Source of the DNA: Rhodospirillaceae bacterium
Lineage (GTDB): Bacteria; Pseudomonadota; Alphaproteobacteria; Reyranellales; Reyranellaceae
DNA: 64,000 nucleotides
Direction: 5' to 3'
Assembly: GCA_009772935.1 (NCBI GenBank)
Contig: WOUR01000024.1
Coordinates: forward strand, 62,001-126,000
A program made the translations under genes and the position numbers. Under the pieces are notes generated by a model. It had not been told where the DNA came from. It saw only the letters and a list, made by a program, of their open reading frames with translations, and ran no database searches. Of this stretch, positions 1 through 9,601 are shown one piece after another. Numbering within the stretch: the stretch's first letter is position 1; every line of letters starts with the position of its first letter.

Positions 1-1089
1 AAGCCTGACGCCCCCGGCCACAATCGGCCCCCCCTCACCTACAAGGACGCCGGCGTCGACATCGACGCGGGCGACGACCTCGTCGAGCACATCAAGCCGT
101 TGGCCAGGAGCACCAACCGTCCCGGCGTGATGGGCGGGCTGGGCGGCTTCGGCGGGCTGTTCGACCTCAAGGCGGCCGGCTTCACCGATCCGATCCTGGT
201 TTCCGGCACCGACGGCGTCGGCACCAAGCTCAAGGTCGCGATCGAAGCGGCCGTTCCCGACACGGTCGGCATCGACCTCGTGGCGATGTGCGTCAACGAC
301 ATCGTGGTGCAGGGCGCCGAGCCGCTGTTCTTCCTCGACTACTATGCCAGCGGTCGTCTCGACGTCGATGTCGGACGCCGCCTCGTCGCCGGCATCGCCG
401 AAGGCTGCCGCCGCGCGGGGTGCGCACTGGTCGGCGGCGAGACCGCGGAGATGCCCGGCATGTATGCCGACGGCGACTACGATCTCGCAGGCTTCACCGT
501 CGGCGCGGCCGAGCGCAACGCCCTGCTGCCGCGCGCCGACATCGCTCCCGGCGACGTCGTCCTCGGCCTCGCGTCGAGCGGCCCGCACTCCAACGGTTAT
601 TCACTGGTGCGGCGGGTCGTCGAGCGCAGCGGCCTGAAATACGGGGATCGCGCGCCCTTCGCCGACGCGACGCTGGGCGAGGCCCTGCTCGAACCGACGC
701 GCATCTACGTGAAGCAGCTCCTTCAGGTGATCCGCTCAACCGGCGCCATCAAGGGCCTGGCCCACATCACCGGTGGTGGCCTGCCGGGCAACGTGCCGCG
801 CTGCCTGCCCGACGGCACGCGGGCGCGGCTCGATGCCCGCCAGTGGACGGCTCCCGGTGTCTTCCAGTGGCTGCGGGAGGTTGGCCAGGTCCCGACCGAC
901 GACATGTTGCGGACCTTCAACTGCGGTCTCGGCATGATCGTGGTCGTCACGAAGGAAGATACCGCGCGCATCGCCGAGGCGCTGACGGCGGCCGGCGAGA
1001 CGGTGAGCGAGGTCGGGGTGATCGAGAAGGCGCCGACCGACGAGGCCGACTGCATCGTCGATCATGCCGAGAGCCTATGGCGAAGCTGA
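1..1089 (+). CDS. purM: Phosphoribosylformylglycinamidine cyclo-ligase (AIR synthetase), 5' end outside the window
   Basis: PurM closes the imidazole ring of formylglycinamidine ribonucleotide with ATP to give AIR, step five of purine synthesis in the cytosol. The reading frame is open from base 1, and its first visible residues ([18 protein letters not shown]) are the usual PurM N-terminus, so only a few codons are missing upstream. A TTG near base 100 is not the real start. The glycine-rich segment around [10 protein letters not shown], the [11 protein letters not shown] stretch and [10 protein letters not shown] are family hallmarks. The gene overlaps purN by 13 bases, the standard purM-purN operon. 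Family assignment is secure. Confidence 0.95.
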   Translation, partial: KPDAPGHNRPPLTYKDAGVDIDAGDDLVEHIKPLARSTNRPGVMGGLGGFGGLFDLKAAGFTDPILVSGTDGVGTKLKVAIEAAVPDTVGIDLVAMCVNDIVVQGAEPLFFLDYYASGRLDVDVGRRLVAGIAEGCRRAGCALVGGETAEMPGMYADGDYDLAGFTVGAAERNALLPRADIAPGDVVLGLASSGPHSNGYSLVRRVVERSGLKYGDRAPFADATLGEALLEPTRIYVKQLLQVIRSTGAIKGLAHITGGGLPGNVPRCLPDGTRARLDARQWTAPGVFQWLREVGQVPTDDMLRTFNCGLGMIVVVTKEDTARIAEALTAAGETVSEVGVIEKAPTDEADCIVDHAESLWRS

Positions 1090-1727
1090 AGGTCGGAGTT
1101 CTCATCTCCGGCCGCGGCAGCAACCTGGCCGCGCTGATCGACTCCGCGAAGGCCGCCGACTACCCGGCCGAGATCGGCTGCGTCGTGAGCAACAGGGAAG
1201 ACGCGCCGGGCTTGGCGATCGCCGCCGCGGCCGGAATCCCCACGGCCATCGTCTCCCACCGCGACCACCCCGATCGCGAGACCTTCGACCGCGCCGTCTC
1301 GGCCGTCCTGGAGCGCCACGGGATCGAGCTGGTTGTTCTCGCCGGTTTCATGCGCATTTTCAGCCCGTGGTTCCCCGCCCGCTGGAAAGACCGTCTGATC
1401 AACATCCACCCGTCCCTGCTGCCGGCCTTCAAGGGCCTGCACGTGCAGCGCCAGGCGCTGGAGGCCGGGGTCCGGGTGAGCGGCTGCACCGCCCACCTCG
1501 TGACTCCGGATCTCGATTCAGGCCCGATCATTGCGCAGGCCGCAGTCCCGGTCCTGGCGGACGACACGGAGGAGACCCTTGCGGCACGCATCCTGCGCCA
1601 GGAACACCGCCTCTACCCGCTGGTGGTGCGATGGTTCGGCGACGGCCGGATCGTGATCGACGGTGATCAGGTGGCGGTCACCGGCATCGCACGCGACGCC
1701 ACACTGCTCTTTTCCCGAGAAACCTAG
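1077..1727 (+). CDS. purN: Phosphoribosylglycinamide formyltransferase 1
   Basis: PurN transfers a formyl group from 10-formyltetrahydrofolate to GAR in purine synthesis. The protein is 216 residues, normal for the family. It has the SGRGSNL phosphate-binding loop near residue 11. The catalytic triad is in place: Asn109 and His111 in INIHPSLLP and Asp147 in LDSGPI, matching E. coli N106/H108/D144. The ATG at 1077 lies inside the end of purM (13-base overlap), so translation is probably coupled. The open frame extends much further upstream, but that part is an out-of-frame shadow of purM. Confidence 0.96.
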   Translation: MAKLKVGVLISGRGSNLAALIDSAKAADYPAEIGCVVSNREDAPGLAIAAAAGIPTAIVSHRDHPDRETFDRAVSAVLERHGIELVVLAGFMRIFSPWFPARWKDRLINIHPSLLPAFKGLHVQRQALEAGVRVSGCTAHLVTPDLDSGPIIAQAAVPVLADDTEETLAARILRQEHRLYPLVVRWFGDGRIVIDGDQVAVTGIARDATLLFSRET

Positions 1728-1768
1728 TCCGATATAAGATCGCCAACGTTTTCAAGCGGGGAAGAGAT

Positions 1769-1972
1769 ATGGCTGAAGCAAAGGATGATTACCCGGCTCA
1801 CGCGGCGACCTATGCCGCGTTCAGCAAGCTGGTGACGTTCAGTCTCCTCTGGATCATCGTTCTTCTGGTCTCGATGGCCCTCGGCCTGATCGCGCACCTG
1901 CCGCTGCTGGGCCTCGTTCTGGGCATCGGCGGCTCGATTGCCCTCCTGATCGGCTTTGCCGTCCTGGGCTGA
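1769..1972 (+). CDS. aa3-type cytochrome c oxidase subunit IV
   Basis: This 67-residue protein has a short charged N-terminus (HAATYAAFSKL near residues 11-21) followed by two hydrophobic segments, about 23-42 and 45-66. That layout matches the small bacterial aa3-oxidase subunit IV family (Pfam COX4_pro_2 type), common in alphaproteobacteria. It would sit in the inner membrane as an accessory subunit of the aa3 terminal oxidase. The gene stands alone, away from the other cox genes, with a GGGGAAGAG ribosome-binding site just before the ATG and a strong terminator after the stop. Confidence 0.8.
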   Translation: MAEAKDDYPAHAATYAAFSKLVTFSLLWIIVLLVSMALGLIAHLPLLGLVLGIGGSIALLIGFAVLG

Positions 1973-2002
1973 CGCTCCGGGCAGAGACCTCCCAAAAGAA
2001 AA

Positions 2003-2027
2003 GCGGCCCGTTTGGGCCGCTTTTTTT
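2003..2027. terminator. Rho-independent terminator between the cox subunit IV gene and ndk
   Basis: A perfect 7-bp GC stem (gcggccc / gggccgc) with a 4-base loop is followed by seven T on the plus strand. Reading the minus strand, the same stem is followed by four T, so it can serve both convergent genes. Confidence 0.9.
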
Positions 2028-2046
2028 GTTTCCGGTACGCCTCGCG

Positions 2047-2469
2047 TCAGCCGACGATCTCGGAGCCCGCGAAGAAGTACGCGATCTCGATGGCCGCGTT
2101 CTCGGGCGAGTCCGACCCGTGCACCGAGTTGGCTTCGATCGACTCGGCGAAATCCTTGCGGATCGTCCCGGCGTCGGCGTTGGCGGGGTTGGTGGCGCCC
2201 ATGATCTCGCGGTTCTTGGCGACTGCGTTCTCGCCTTCCAGAACCTGGACCACGACCGGACCCGAGGTCATGAAGGTGCACAGGTCGTTGAAGAACGGAC
2301 GCGCCTTGTGCACGCCGTAGAACTGCTCGGCCTGCTGGCGGCTCATCTGGATGCGCTTCTGGGCGACGATACGCAGGCCCTTCTCCTCGAAGCGGGCGTT
2401 GATCTTGCCGGTCAGGTTCCGGCGGGTCGCGTCCGGCTTGATGATCGAGAAAGTACGTTCGACGGCCAT
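2047..2469 (-). CDS. ndk: Nucleoside diphosphate kinase
   Basis: Ndk balances nucleoside triphosphate pools by ping-pong phosphate transfer from ATP. The protein is 140 residues, the normal length. It starts with [11 protein letters not shown], and the catalytic histidine is His117 in SVHGSDS, with [11 protein letters not shown] before it. A GAGGGA ribosome-binding site precedes the ATG at 2469. A much longer open frame upstream is only an antisense shadow of the ABC-F gene. The gene is divergent from the ABC-F gene across about 126 bases. Confidence 0.97.
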   Translation of the reverse strand: MAVERTFSIIKPDATRRNLTGKINARFEEKGLRIVAQKRIQMSRQQAEQFYGVHKARPFFNDLCTFMTSGPVVVQVLEGENAVAKNREIMGATNPANADAGTIRKDFAESIEANSVHGSDSPENAAIEIAYFFAGSEIVG

Positions 2470-2595
2470 GAATTCCCTCGTGCAGGCAGTGATTTCAATG
2501 CTTGGGCGCGCCTTATAGACGCGGGGTTTGGACCCGGCAAGCGCGGCCATTGAGCTTGGTTTGCGGCCAAATCGCATGGTAAATGCCCGCCGCTC

Positions 2596-4473
2596 ATGCT
2601 CCACATCAGTGACATCTCCTTTCGCCACGGCGAGCGGGTGCTCTTCGACCGCGCCTCGGCGGCTCTTTCGGACGGCTGGAAGGTCGGTCTCGTCGGTCGC
2701 AACGGCGCCGGCAAGTCGACCCTGCTGCGCCTGATCCAGGGCCAGATCGAGGCCGACAGCGGCGAGATCAACCTGATGGGCCGCACCCGCGTCGGCTCGG
2801 TACCGCAGGACCCGCCCGGCGGCGACATCCGGGTGATCGATGCCGTGCTGGCGGCCGATGTCGAGCGCAGCGCCCTGCTGGCCGAGGATGCGACCTGCCA
2901 GGACGGCGTGCGCCTCGCCGAGATCCACGCCCGTCTCGAGGAAATCGGCGCGGCCGCTGCACCTTCGCGGGCAGCGTCGATCCTGAACGGCCTGGGTTTC
3001 GACAACGAGAAGCAGTCCCGCCCCTGCGGCGAATTTTCTGGCGGCTGGCGCATGCGCGTGGCGCTGGCCGGCACGCTGTTCAGCAGCCCGGACCTCCTCA
3101 TCCTCGACGAGCCGTCGAACCACCTCGACGTCGAGGCGATGATCTGGCTCACCGAGTACCTCAAGCGCTTCCGCAATACCGTGCTGATGGTAAGCCACGA
3201 CCGCGACCTGCTGAACGACGTGTGCGACCACATCGTCCACATCGACCAGCAGAAACTCGTCGCCTACACCGGCAATTACGACTTCTTCGAGCGCACCCGC
3301 GCCGAACGCCTCGCCAATGACGCCGCGCAACAGGCCAAGGTCGCCGCGCAGCGCAAGCACATGCAGGCCTTCGTCGACCGCTTCAAGGCCAAGGCCAGCA
3401 AGGCGCGACAGGCCCAGTCGCGCATGAAGATGATCGAGAAGCTGGGCCCCGTCGCCTCGGTGCCGATCGACGAGCGCATCTCGTTCAACTTCCCATCGCC
3501 CGACATCCTCGCCTCGCCGATCGAGACGCTCGACAACGTCTCCGTCGGCTACCCCGATGGTCCGCTGGTGCTGCGCAACCTCGACCTGCGCATCGACATG
3601 GAGGACCGCATCGCCTTGCTGGGCCAGAACGGCAACGGCAAGTCGACCTTCATCCGCCTGATCTCGCAGCGGCTGGAGCCGCGCGAGGGCCAGATGAAGA
3701 AGACGCCGAAACTGCGCGTCGGATACTTCTCGCAGGATCAGGAGGAGAGCCTCGACTACGAGGGAACGCCGTTCGACCACATGAACCGCGCCCTGGGTCC
3801 CGGCGCCGGCGAAGCCAAGGTCCGGGCCCAGCTCGGCCGTTTCGGCTTCTCACGCGACCGTGCCACGCTCAAGGTTGGCGTGATGTCGGGCGGCGAGAAG
3901 ACCCGCCTGCTGCTGGCGCTCGCCACGCGCAACGCCCCGCACCTGCTGCTGCTCGACGAGCCGACCAACCATCTCGACATGGATGCGCGCGCCTCGCTGG
4001 TGGACGCCATCAACGACTTCGAAGGCGCAGTCGTGCTGGTGAGCCACGACACGCATCTGGTGAAGATGGTGGCCGACGCTTTGTGGGTGGTCCAGAACGG
4101 CACGGTGAAGCCGTTCGACGGCGACATCGACGAGTATCAGGCCAAGCTCCTGAAGGAACGCGGGGCGCGCCCGCCCAAGGTCGAGAAGGCAGCCGATGCC
4201 GGCAGCAAGAAGGACCAGCGCAAGGCGGCTGCCGACAACCGCAACAACAAGGCTCCGCTGAAGAAGGCGGTCGACAGCGCCGAGAAGATGCTGGCCCGCC
4301 TCACCGAGCAGCTGAACGGTGTCCTGGCCCGGTTGGCCGATCCGGCAATCTATGCGGGTCCGGGCAGCGTGGTAACGGACCTGCAGAAGGAAAAGGCCCG
4401 TCTCGAGCGCGAGGTCCAGAATGCCGAAAAGCGCTGGCTGACCGCCCAGGAGGCCCTGGAAGCTGCCGCCTGA
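2596..4473 (+). CDS. ABC-F family ATPase, YheS-like
   Basis: This is a soluble, ribosome-associated duplicated ATPase with no membrane segments. Domain 1 (about residues 1-240) has Walker [10 protein letters not shown], signature FSGGW and Walker [14 protein letters not shown] charged linker (about 240-300) probably contacts tRNA on the ribosome. Domain 2 (about 310-530) has [15 protein letters not shown] and [12 protein letters not shown]. The lysine- and glutamate-rich tail (about 545-625) looks like the coiled coil of YheS/Uup. The N-terminus and linker resemble E. coli YheS more than EttA. The role is inferred: relief of ribosome stalling. It converges on the MFS gene with a 3-base gap and no visible terminator. 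Confidence 0.9.
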   Translation: MLHISDISFRHGERVLFDRASAALSDGWKVGLVGRNGAGKSTLLRLIQGQIEADSGEINLMGRTRVGSVPQDPPGGDIRVIDAVLAADVERSALLAEDATCQDGVRLAEIHARLEEIGAAAAPSRAASILNGLGFDNEKQSRPCGEFSGGWRMRVALAGTLFSSPDLLILDEPSNHLDVEAMIWLTEYLKRFRNTVLMVSHDRDLLNDVCDHIVHIDQQKLVAYTGNYDFFERTRAERLANDAAQQAKVAAQRKHMQAFVDRFKAKASKARQAQSRMKMIEKLGPVASVPIDERISFNFPSPDILASPIETLDNVSVGYPDGPLVLRNLDLRIDMEDRIALLGQNGNGKSTFIRLISQRLEPREGQMKKTPKLRVGYFSQDQEESLDYEGTPFDHMNRALGPGAGEAKVRAQLGRFGFSRDRATLKVGVMSGGEKTRLLLALATRNAPHLLLLDEPTNHLDMDARASLVDAINDFEGAVVLVSHDTHLVKMVADALWVVQNGTVKPFDGDIDEYQAKLLKERGARPPKVEKAADAGSKKDQRKAAADNRNNKAPLKKAVDSAEKMLARLTEQLNGVLARLADPAIYAGPGSVVTDLQKEKARLEREVQNAEKRWLTAQEALEAAA

Positions 4474-4476
4474 CCT

Positions 4477-5706
4477 CTACTCGGCTACGGCCGGGAAGGA
4501 AGGCCCGCGCACGCTGCTGTTCCTGATCAGCAACACCATTCCGGCATTGAACGTGTAGAGCCCGACGGCGATCCAGAAGATCACGGCCGGCAGGCCGAGG
4601 TTCATCAGCAGGCCAAACAGGGGCGGCGCCACGAACGAGCCGATGTCGAGTCCAGAATAGACGAAGCCGAAAACCTTGCCCGAAGCCCCGGGAGGCGTCG
4701 CATTGCGCACGATCATGTCGCGCGAAGGATTGGTGATGCCGCCGGCCGCACCCGCCAGCGCCAGCAGCATCGGCAGCAAGTCAGGGGGCACGGTCTGGGT
4801 GGCGACCGGCACGGTGAGCGCCGCCGCCGCCAGGAGGCCGAACGCCGCCACCAGATCGTGCCGGCGCACCCGGTCGGCGAAATAGCCCCCCACCAGGATA
4901 CCCGCGGCCGAGCCGGCGATGAACACGATCAGGCAGAAGGCGGCGTAGTTTTCCGTGACGCCAAACATGCTGGTCCAGGCCGGCACCGCAAACTGCTGGA
5001 TACCGACCGTGTTGGCGGCGATCAGCGCGAAGTACGCAAGGCAGAGCAGCAGCGCCGGCTGCAGGAACAGTGCCAGCCCGGGCCGGCCGCCGGCCTGCGC
5101 CGCCGCCGCGCGCACCTTGATCCGGTGATCGACCAGCTGCTCGCGATGGGCGAAGACCAGTGCCGACAGCACGATGCCCGGCAAGGCGCCGATCAGGGCT
5201 GCTCCTACCCAGCCGAACAGGCTGTCGAGGAAATACATCACCGGCGCCGCCGCCCAGCCCAGCGATCCGCCGAGCCCGTGGATACTGAAGGCGCGGCCCA
5301 GCCGATTGGTGTTCACCGACGAATTGAGCAGCGCGAAGTCGGCGGGATGAAAGACCGAGTTGCCCAGCCCCGCGATCACCGCGATGCACGCGAATCCCAG
5401 AAAGGAATGCGCGACCGAGACGCAGGCGAGGCCAAGGCCGACGACCATAAGGCCGCCTGCAAGAATCGGCCGCGCCCCGAACCGGTCCACCGCGAAGCCC
5501 GCTGCCGTCTGCGCGAGTCCGGAAACGCCATAAAAGGTGCCCGCGAGCAGGCCGACATCGGCATAGCTGAGCCCCGCCTCCTGGCGGACGATCAGGAGCA
5601 TGGTGGCGAAGGCAAGCTGGTAGAAGTGGCTCACGCCGTGGGCGACGCCGATCAGGCTGATCACCCGGAAATCATGCTGAAGCGGCGCGGTGGTTGCAGC
5701 GGACAT
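4477..5706 (-). CDS. MFS transporter (12 TM)
   Basis: This 409-residue integral membrane protein belongs to the major facilitator superfamily. The N-terminal half carries GVAHGVSHFYQLAF and, after helix 2, the loop AAGFAVDRFGARP, a version of MFS motif A. The protein alternates hydrophobic segments throughout, with a central charged loop near residues 190-205. The substrate cannot be told from the sequence; the N-terminal pattern recalls Fsr-type exporters. A GAGG ribosome-binding site precedes the ATG at 5706. It may be co-oriented with, but is not tightly linked to, the upstream methyltransferase gene (65-base gap). Confidence 0.85.
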   Translation of the reverse strand: MSAATTAPLQHDFRVISLIGVAHGVSHFYQLAFATMLLIVRQEAGLSYADVGLLAGTFYGVSGLAQTAAGFAVDRFGARPILAGGLMVVGLGLACVSVAHSFLGFACIAVIAGLGNSVFHPADFALLNSSVNTNRLGRAFSIHGLGGSLGWAAAPVMYFLDSLFGWVGAALIGALPGIVLSALVFAHREQLVDHRIKVRAAAAQAGGRPGLALFLQPALLLCLAYFALIAANTVGIQQFAVPAWTSMFGVTENYAAFCLIVFIAGSAAGILVGGYFADRVRRHDLVAAFGLLAAAALTVPVATQTVPPDLLPMLLALAGAAGGITNPSRDMIVRNATPPGASGKVFGFVYSGLDIGSFVAPPLFGLLMNLGLPAVIFWIAVGLYTFNAGMVLLIRNSSVRGPSFPAVAE

Positions 5707-5771
5707 GAGAACCTCGTCCCCGCATCATAGGCGATCGGCAGGGCGGACGCCGAAACCAAAATGCGCGGGAG

Positions 5772-6959
5772 CTATGCAGCGAACCGGAGCGTCGCCGACC
5801 GGATCCGCACCTGGCTCGCAACGCCGTGCATGGTGTTGCGCACCAAGAGTTGCACGGGCTCGGCATCGTCGTAGGTCATCACGGTCACACGATGGGCGGA
5901 TGGCCTTGCGTCCAGAACGCGTTCGCGGCCCACGAAATCATCGACATGGGCGCCGGCCAAAACCACGCCAACGCTGCCAGTCTGCACCTCCATCTCGAGG
6001 TCGACGGCATAGCTCAACCCCGGGAAGGGCCGCGGGCCGAGCTTTTGAATTGCTGCCTTGAGATCCATCGACATCCCATACCACCAGATGCGCGGGGGGC
6101 AGACCAGGCGCCATTCCTTGGACGAAGTCTTGAGCGATGCCTTGTTCATTGCAATCGCCGGATAGCCCATGAGGCCGATCTCGGGCGACTGGCTCGCGTC
6201 GGCATTGATCTCGCCTACCCGCAGGTCAACCCAACCGAAGTTGCCACCGCCGGTCGTGAAATCGAGGATGGTTGTCGTTCGCGAGGGAAACAGACGCCGT
6301 TTGACCTTCTCCAGATCGTACCATTCGGCCCACGGCGTGCGCTCACCGTCCGTGCGCTTGCCGAACTCCGAGAACGGCAGGGAGCCCTCCCGGAGCCAAC
6401 GCTCGTACGGATAGGTGAGTTCGATCCAGCGCCCCCCGGTCTTCAGGTGCCGCAGCAGGTCGAGCGTTTCCGTTCGGGCGATGTCGAACGGCGCGTGATG
6501 CAATGATCCGATGGCCCAGATGGCATCGGCGGGTTCGCCTTTCAAAGCGGCAAACGACCGCTCGCTTTCGACCTGCAGGTAGCTGGCACGTTCCCCGAGA
6601 CCCAAATGGTCGACAACACGGCGAACCAGATTCAGATTGTCGAGCACCAGATCGGAGAAGGTCCAATGCGCACCTTGGGCAAGGAAGTGGATGCCATCGA
6701 AACCAAATCCCGATCCGACCTCGACGACACGTCGACCTGCAAAAAAGTCGCCGTAGAGACAGTGGAACCAACCCCGGACGTCAGGTATTTGGGCCGCGTC
6801 GTTCATGACGCGCCATTGTGCCATCAGCGACGCGTCGTCGAGCGCCAACAAGTCGCCCGAGAAGGTACGGCCCAGGATTTCGCCACCCGCGGGCAATTCA
6901 CGCCACTTGTCGCGCGAGAGACTGAGAAAATCATCCAACATCAGAGACACTATGCGCAT
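5772..6959 (-). CDS. Class I SAM-dependent methyltransferase with a C-terminal extension
   Basis: The 395-residue protein has a SAM-binding motif, VVEVGSGFGFDG (about residues 78-89), followed by SDLVLDNLNLVRR and AIGSLHHAP, the order seen in class I methyltransferases. The last ~170 residues are outside the methyltransferase fold and rich in beta-type sequence; their role is unknown. The substrate is unknown. Two in-frame ATGs lie six codons apart and neither has a strong ribosome-binding site, so the first was kept. It is divergent from the cyclase gene across about 44 bases. Confidence 0.7.
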   Translation of the reverse strand: MRIVSLMLDDFLSLSRDKWRELPAGGEILGRTFSGDLLALDDASLMAQWRVMNDAAQIPDVRGWFHCLYGDFFAGRRVVEVGSGFGFDGIHFLAQGAHWTFSDLVLDNLNLVRRVVDHLGLGERASYLQVESERSFAALKGEPADAIWAIGSLHHAPFDIARTETLDLLRHLKTGGRWIELTYPYERWLREGSLPFSEFGKRTDGERTPWAEWYDLEKVKRRLFPSRTTTILDFTTGGGNFGWVDLRVGEINADASQSPEIGLMGYPAIAMNKASLKTSSKEWRLVCPPRIWWYGMSMDLKAAIQKLGPRPFPGLSYAVDLEMEVQTGSVGVVLAGAHVDDFVGRERVLDARPSAHRVTVMTYDDAEPVQLLVRNTMHGVASQVRIRSATLRFAA

Positions 6960-7003
6960 ATGGCACGCATGCGCTAGTGTCGCCGGGGGATAAGGAGAAC
7001 TTA

Positions 7004-8041
7004 ATGAAGCGCTGGAAGCATCGTCCCGAAGGTTCGACCTGGGGAGACTGGGGCGACGATGATCAGCTCGGCCGTCTGAATCTGATCACGCCGAAGAAAG
7101 TGCTCGAAGGCATTGCCGAGGTGAAGGAAGGAATTTCATTTTGCCTCAGTCTGCCGCTCGATTTTCCCGGCGGAAACGTCTTGAACCCGCGCCGCCTGCC
7201 ACCCGTCCTGTCGCCCACCGGCGACGAGAACGGCTGGCGCTTCAACTTCCTGACCAACAACCTCAACCCGCAGTTCGTCGACGTGGCAAGCGACGACCGG
7301 GTGATCCTGACGCTGCAGTATTCTACGCAGTGGGACACGCTGGCCCATGTCGGCGGCCTGTTCGATGCCGATGGCGACGGCGTGCCCGAGCCTCTGTACT
7401 ACAACGGCTTCAAGGCCGGCTCCGACGTGGTCGGGCCTCAGCCCGATGCTGGCCGCGATGGCTGCGGTCACCTCTCCTACGCCCACAAGCTCGGCGTGGA
7501 GAACATGGCGGCCAAGGCGATCCAGGGCCGCGCCGTTCTGGTCGACCTGGAAAAGCACTTTGGCCGCGACCACAAGTACGTCGGTTACGACGACTTCAAG
7601 CGCGTGCTCGACACCGACAAGATCGTGGTCGAACCCGGCGACATGCTGCTGCTTTACACCGGCTTCACCGACGAGATCATGATGATGAACAAGACCGTCG
7701 ACCCTGCCCGCGCGCATGCGATGTGCTGTGTACTCGACGGTCGCGACAAGCGCCTGCTGCAGTGGATCACCGACAGCCAGATCTCGGCGCTGATTGCCGA
7801 CAATTATGGCGTCGAGGCCGTGCCGGCGAAACCCGGCCCCGAGGATGCCGAGCATCCCTCGCTGCCCCTCCACAACCATTGCCTGTTCAAGCTCGGGCTC
7901 AATCTCGGCGAGATCTGGTGGCTGAAGGACCTGGCGCTGTGGCTGCGCGACAGGAAGCGCTCGCGGTTCCTGCTGACGGCGCCGCCGCTGCGTCTTCCGG
8001 GCGCGGTCGGTTCGCCTGCGACTCCCGTGGCAACGGTCTGA
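7004..8041 (+). CDS. Cyclase-family metal-dependent hydrolase
   Basis: This 345-residue member of the cyclase/kynurenine-formamidase superfamily (Pfam PF04199 type) shows STQWDTLAHVG near residue 105. It takes the place of the usual HGGTHxD-x3-H metal motif and is typical of a bacterial subgroup with Gln in the first position. Later YGVEAVPA and PLHNHCLFKLG segments are also family-like. The ATG at 7004 was chosen because AAGGAGAA lies a few bases before it; an in-frame GTG at 6977 lacks this. The natural substrate is not known. The FkbM-like gene follows after 13 bases. Confidence 0.8.
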   Translation: MKRWKHRPEGSTWGDWGDDDQLGRLNLITPKKVLEGIAEVKEGISFCLSLPLDFPGGNVLNPRRLPPVLSPTGDENGWRFNFLTNNLNPQFVDVASDDRVILTLQYSTQWDTLAHVGGLFDADGDGVPEPLYYNGFKAGSDVVGPQPDAGRDGCGHLSYAHKLGVENMAAKAIQGRAVLVDLEKHFGRDHKYVGYDDFKRVLDTDKIVVEPGDMLLLYTGFTDEIMMMNKTVDPARAHAMCCVLDGRDKRLLQWITDSQISALIADNYGVEAVPAKPGPEDAEHPSLPLHNHCLFKLGLNLGEIWWLKDLALWLRDRKRSRFLLTAPPLRLPGAVGSPATPVATV

Positions 8042-8054
8042 GCGCATCCTCGCG

Positions 8055-9140
8055 ATGTCGTTCCCGGCGTTCGTCGCCAAAGGACTGAAGGCGGAACGGT
8101 TCGAGCTGCTGGACATCGGCTGTTCCGGCGGCCTCGATCCGAGATGGCGCGCCTTCGGCGAGAAGCTGAAGGCATTGGGCATCGATGCCAGCGCAAGCGA
8201 GTGCGAGCGTCTTGCCGCCGAGGAACGCAATCCCGACGTGTCCTACGTGGCGGCCTTCGTGAGCCCCCGCGCCGACCAGCCGATCGACCTGTCGGCCGGT
8301 CCGGCGGCGCCGCTGATCATGATGATGCGCGATCGCATGAGCTTCATGCGCACGCGCGAGATCCGCGACACGAAGCTCCGGACGGCGTCGACCGAGGAAC
8401 AGCTCCGGCACAATGCCTGGGAATTGACCGGGCTCGCCGATCCGGCGAAGCCGGTGGTCGTGCCCGACCTGCTTGCGGCGCGCGGCTGGACCGACCTCGA
8501 CTACATGAAGATCGATACCGACGGCATCGACTGGCAGATCCTGCAGACCTTCGACGGTCGCCTGCCGGCCAACCTGCTGGCCGTGCAGATGGAAGTGAAC
8601 TTCGTGGGCGACGGCGCCGCCGACGAGCACTCCTTCCACAACACCGACCGATTCATGCGCCGTCACGGCTTCGATCTGTTTCGACTGGACGTCCGCAACT
8701 ATTCCTCGCGGGCGCTGCCCGCCCGCTACATCTGGCCGACCCCGGCCGAGACGCATTCCGGCCGGCCGTTCCAGGGCGAAGCCTATTACGCCCTCGATCT
8801 CCTGGGGCCGAACGGTCCGGCGAGGCTTGCCGGCCTCAGCGGAGAGAAAGTGGCAAAGCTGGCCGCGATCCTGTCGGCCTGGGACGTTCCCGATGCCGCC
8901 GCCGAGCTTCTGCTCGGCTGCCGCAACAGGCTGGGGTCCGTCATCGACGTCGACCGTGGCCTCGATCTGCTCGCGGCCCAGGCCCAGGGCGACCGCGCCC
9001 GACCGCTGGACTACCGAAGCTACATGGCCCGCTTCGAGTCCGATCCGCCGGACTTCTACCGCCCCGAAGGTCCGATCCCCCTGCGCGAACGTCTGGCCGC
9101 CGCCTGGCAGGCCTATCGGAGGCCGCGCGACAGGCGATAG
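8055..9140 (+). CDS. FkbM-like SAM methyltransferase
   Basis: The 361-residue protein begins with a SAM-binding strand-loop, FELLDIGCSGGLDP (near residues 16-29). It has DYMKIDTDGIDWQIL near residue 155, the FkbM family signature in which Lys-Ile-Asp precedes a conserved Asp/Glu-Gly. FkbM-type enzymes usually O-methylate sugars or polyketides; the substrate here is unknown. It probably shares a transcript with the cyclase gene, and its stop abuts the holC stop. Two further FkbM-type genes lie in the glycan island (near 32 and 34.7 kb). Confidence 0.7.
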   Translation: MSFPAFVAKGLKAERFELLDIGCSGGLDPRWRAFGEKLKALGIDASASECERLAAEERNPDVSYVAAFVSPRADQPIDLSAGPAAPLIMMMRDRMSFMRTREIRDTKLRTASTEEQLRHNAWELTGLADPAKPVVVPDLLAARGWTDLDYMKIDTDGIDWQILQTFDGRLPANLLAVQMEVNFVGDGAADEHSFHNTDRFMRRHGFDLFRLDVRNYSSRALPARYIWPTPAETHSGRPFQGEAYYALDLLGPNGPARLAGLSGEKVAKLAAILSAWDVPDAAAELLLGCRNRLGSVIDVDRGLDLLAAQAQGDRARPLDYRSYMARFESDPPDFYRPEGPIPLRERLAAAWQAYRRPRDRR

Positions 9141-9141
9141 C

Positions 9142-9594
9142 TCAAGCCTTCTTCTCCCAGCCGCCGGTCTCGGTCTGCTGCCAATAGGCCAAGGTGTGGC
9201 CCGCGGTCTTGTAGGTCTTCCACCGCTCCCGCGCGTCGGCGACGGCCGTGTCGTCCCGGCCGTCGAACAATTCGAAGCAGCGCTTGTAGTCGCGGATCTT
9301 CTCCGATTTCGCCCGGTCGGCGACGAACAGGAAATTCGCGCCGTTCGGGTTCTCGTCGAGATGCGTCAGCCAGACCGGCTGGCGATCGGCCTCGCCGTCC
9401 CGGGCCGCACCGTGCGGCAGGAACCCATCGGGATCATAGGTCCAGAGATGGGTGTTCAAGGCGTCCACCCGCTCCGCCGATCCCAGCAGGACCACCGCCC
9501 GCTCGCCGGCCTGCAGCGTCTTCGTCAGCAGGCGCGGCAGCGTGTCTTCCAGGGACGATCGGGTCAGGTGGTAGAAGTTGACCTCGGTCGCCAT
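9142..9594 (-). CDS. holC: DNA polymerase III subunit chi
   Basis: HolC is the 150-residue clamp-loader accessory protein that links the replisome to SSB. The sequence starts EVNFYHLTRSSLEDTLPRLL and contains the family landmarks QPVWLTH and FLFVAD, ending in an aromatic tail (TLAYWQQ). The ATG at 9594 fits the homologous start; the longer open frame upstream runs antisense over the end of pepA. It lies 7 bases after pepA, the conserved pepA-holC pair of alphaproteobacteria. Confidence 0.93.
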   Translation of the reverse strand: MATEVNFYHLTRSSLEDTLPRLLTKTLQAGERAVVLLGSAERVDALNTHLWTYDPDGFLPHGAARDGEADRQPVWLTHLDENPNGANFLFVADRAKSEKIRDYKRCFELFDGRDDTAVADARERWKTYKTAGHTLAYWQQTETGGWEKKA

Positions 9595-9601
9595 CGGCGG
9601 A

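Noticed and set aside
288..1076. Long N-terminal extension of purN
   Set aside because: The extension is an arginine-rich out-of-frame reading of purM; PurN homology begins at the ATG at 1077.
100..1089. purM starting at TTG 100
   Set aside because: The same frame is open to base 1 and encodes the normal PurM N-terminus, so the true start lies outside the window.
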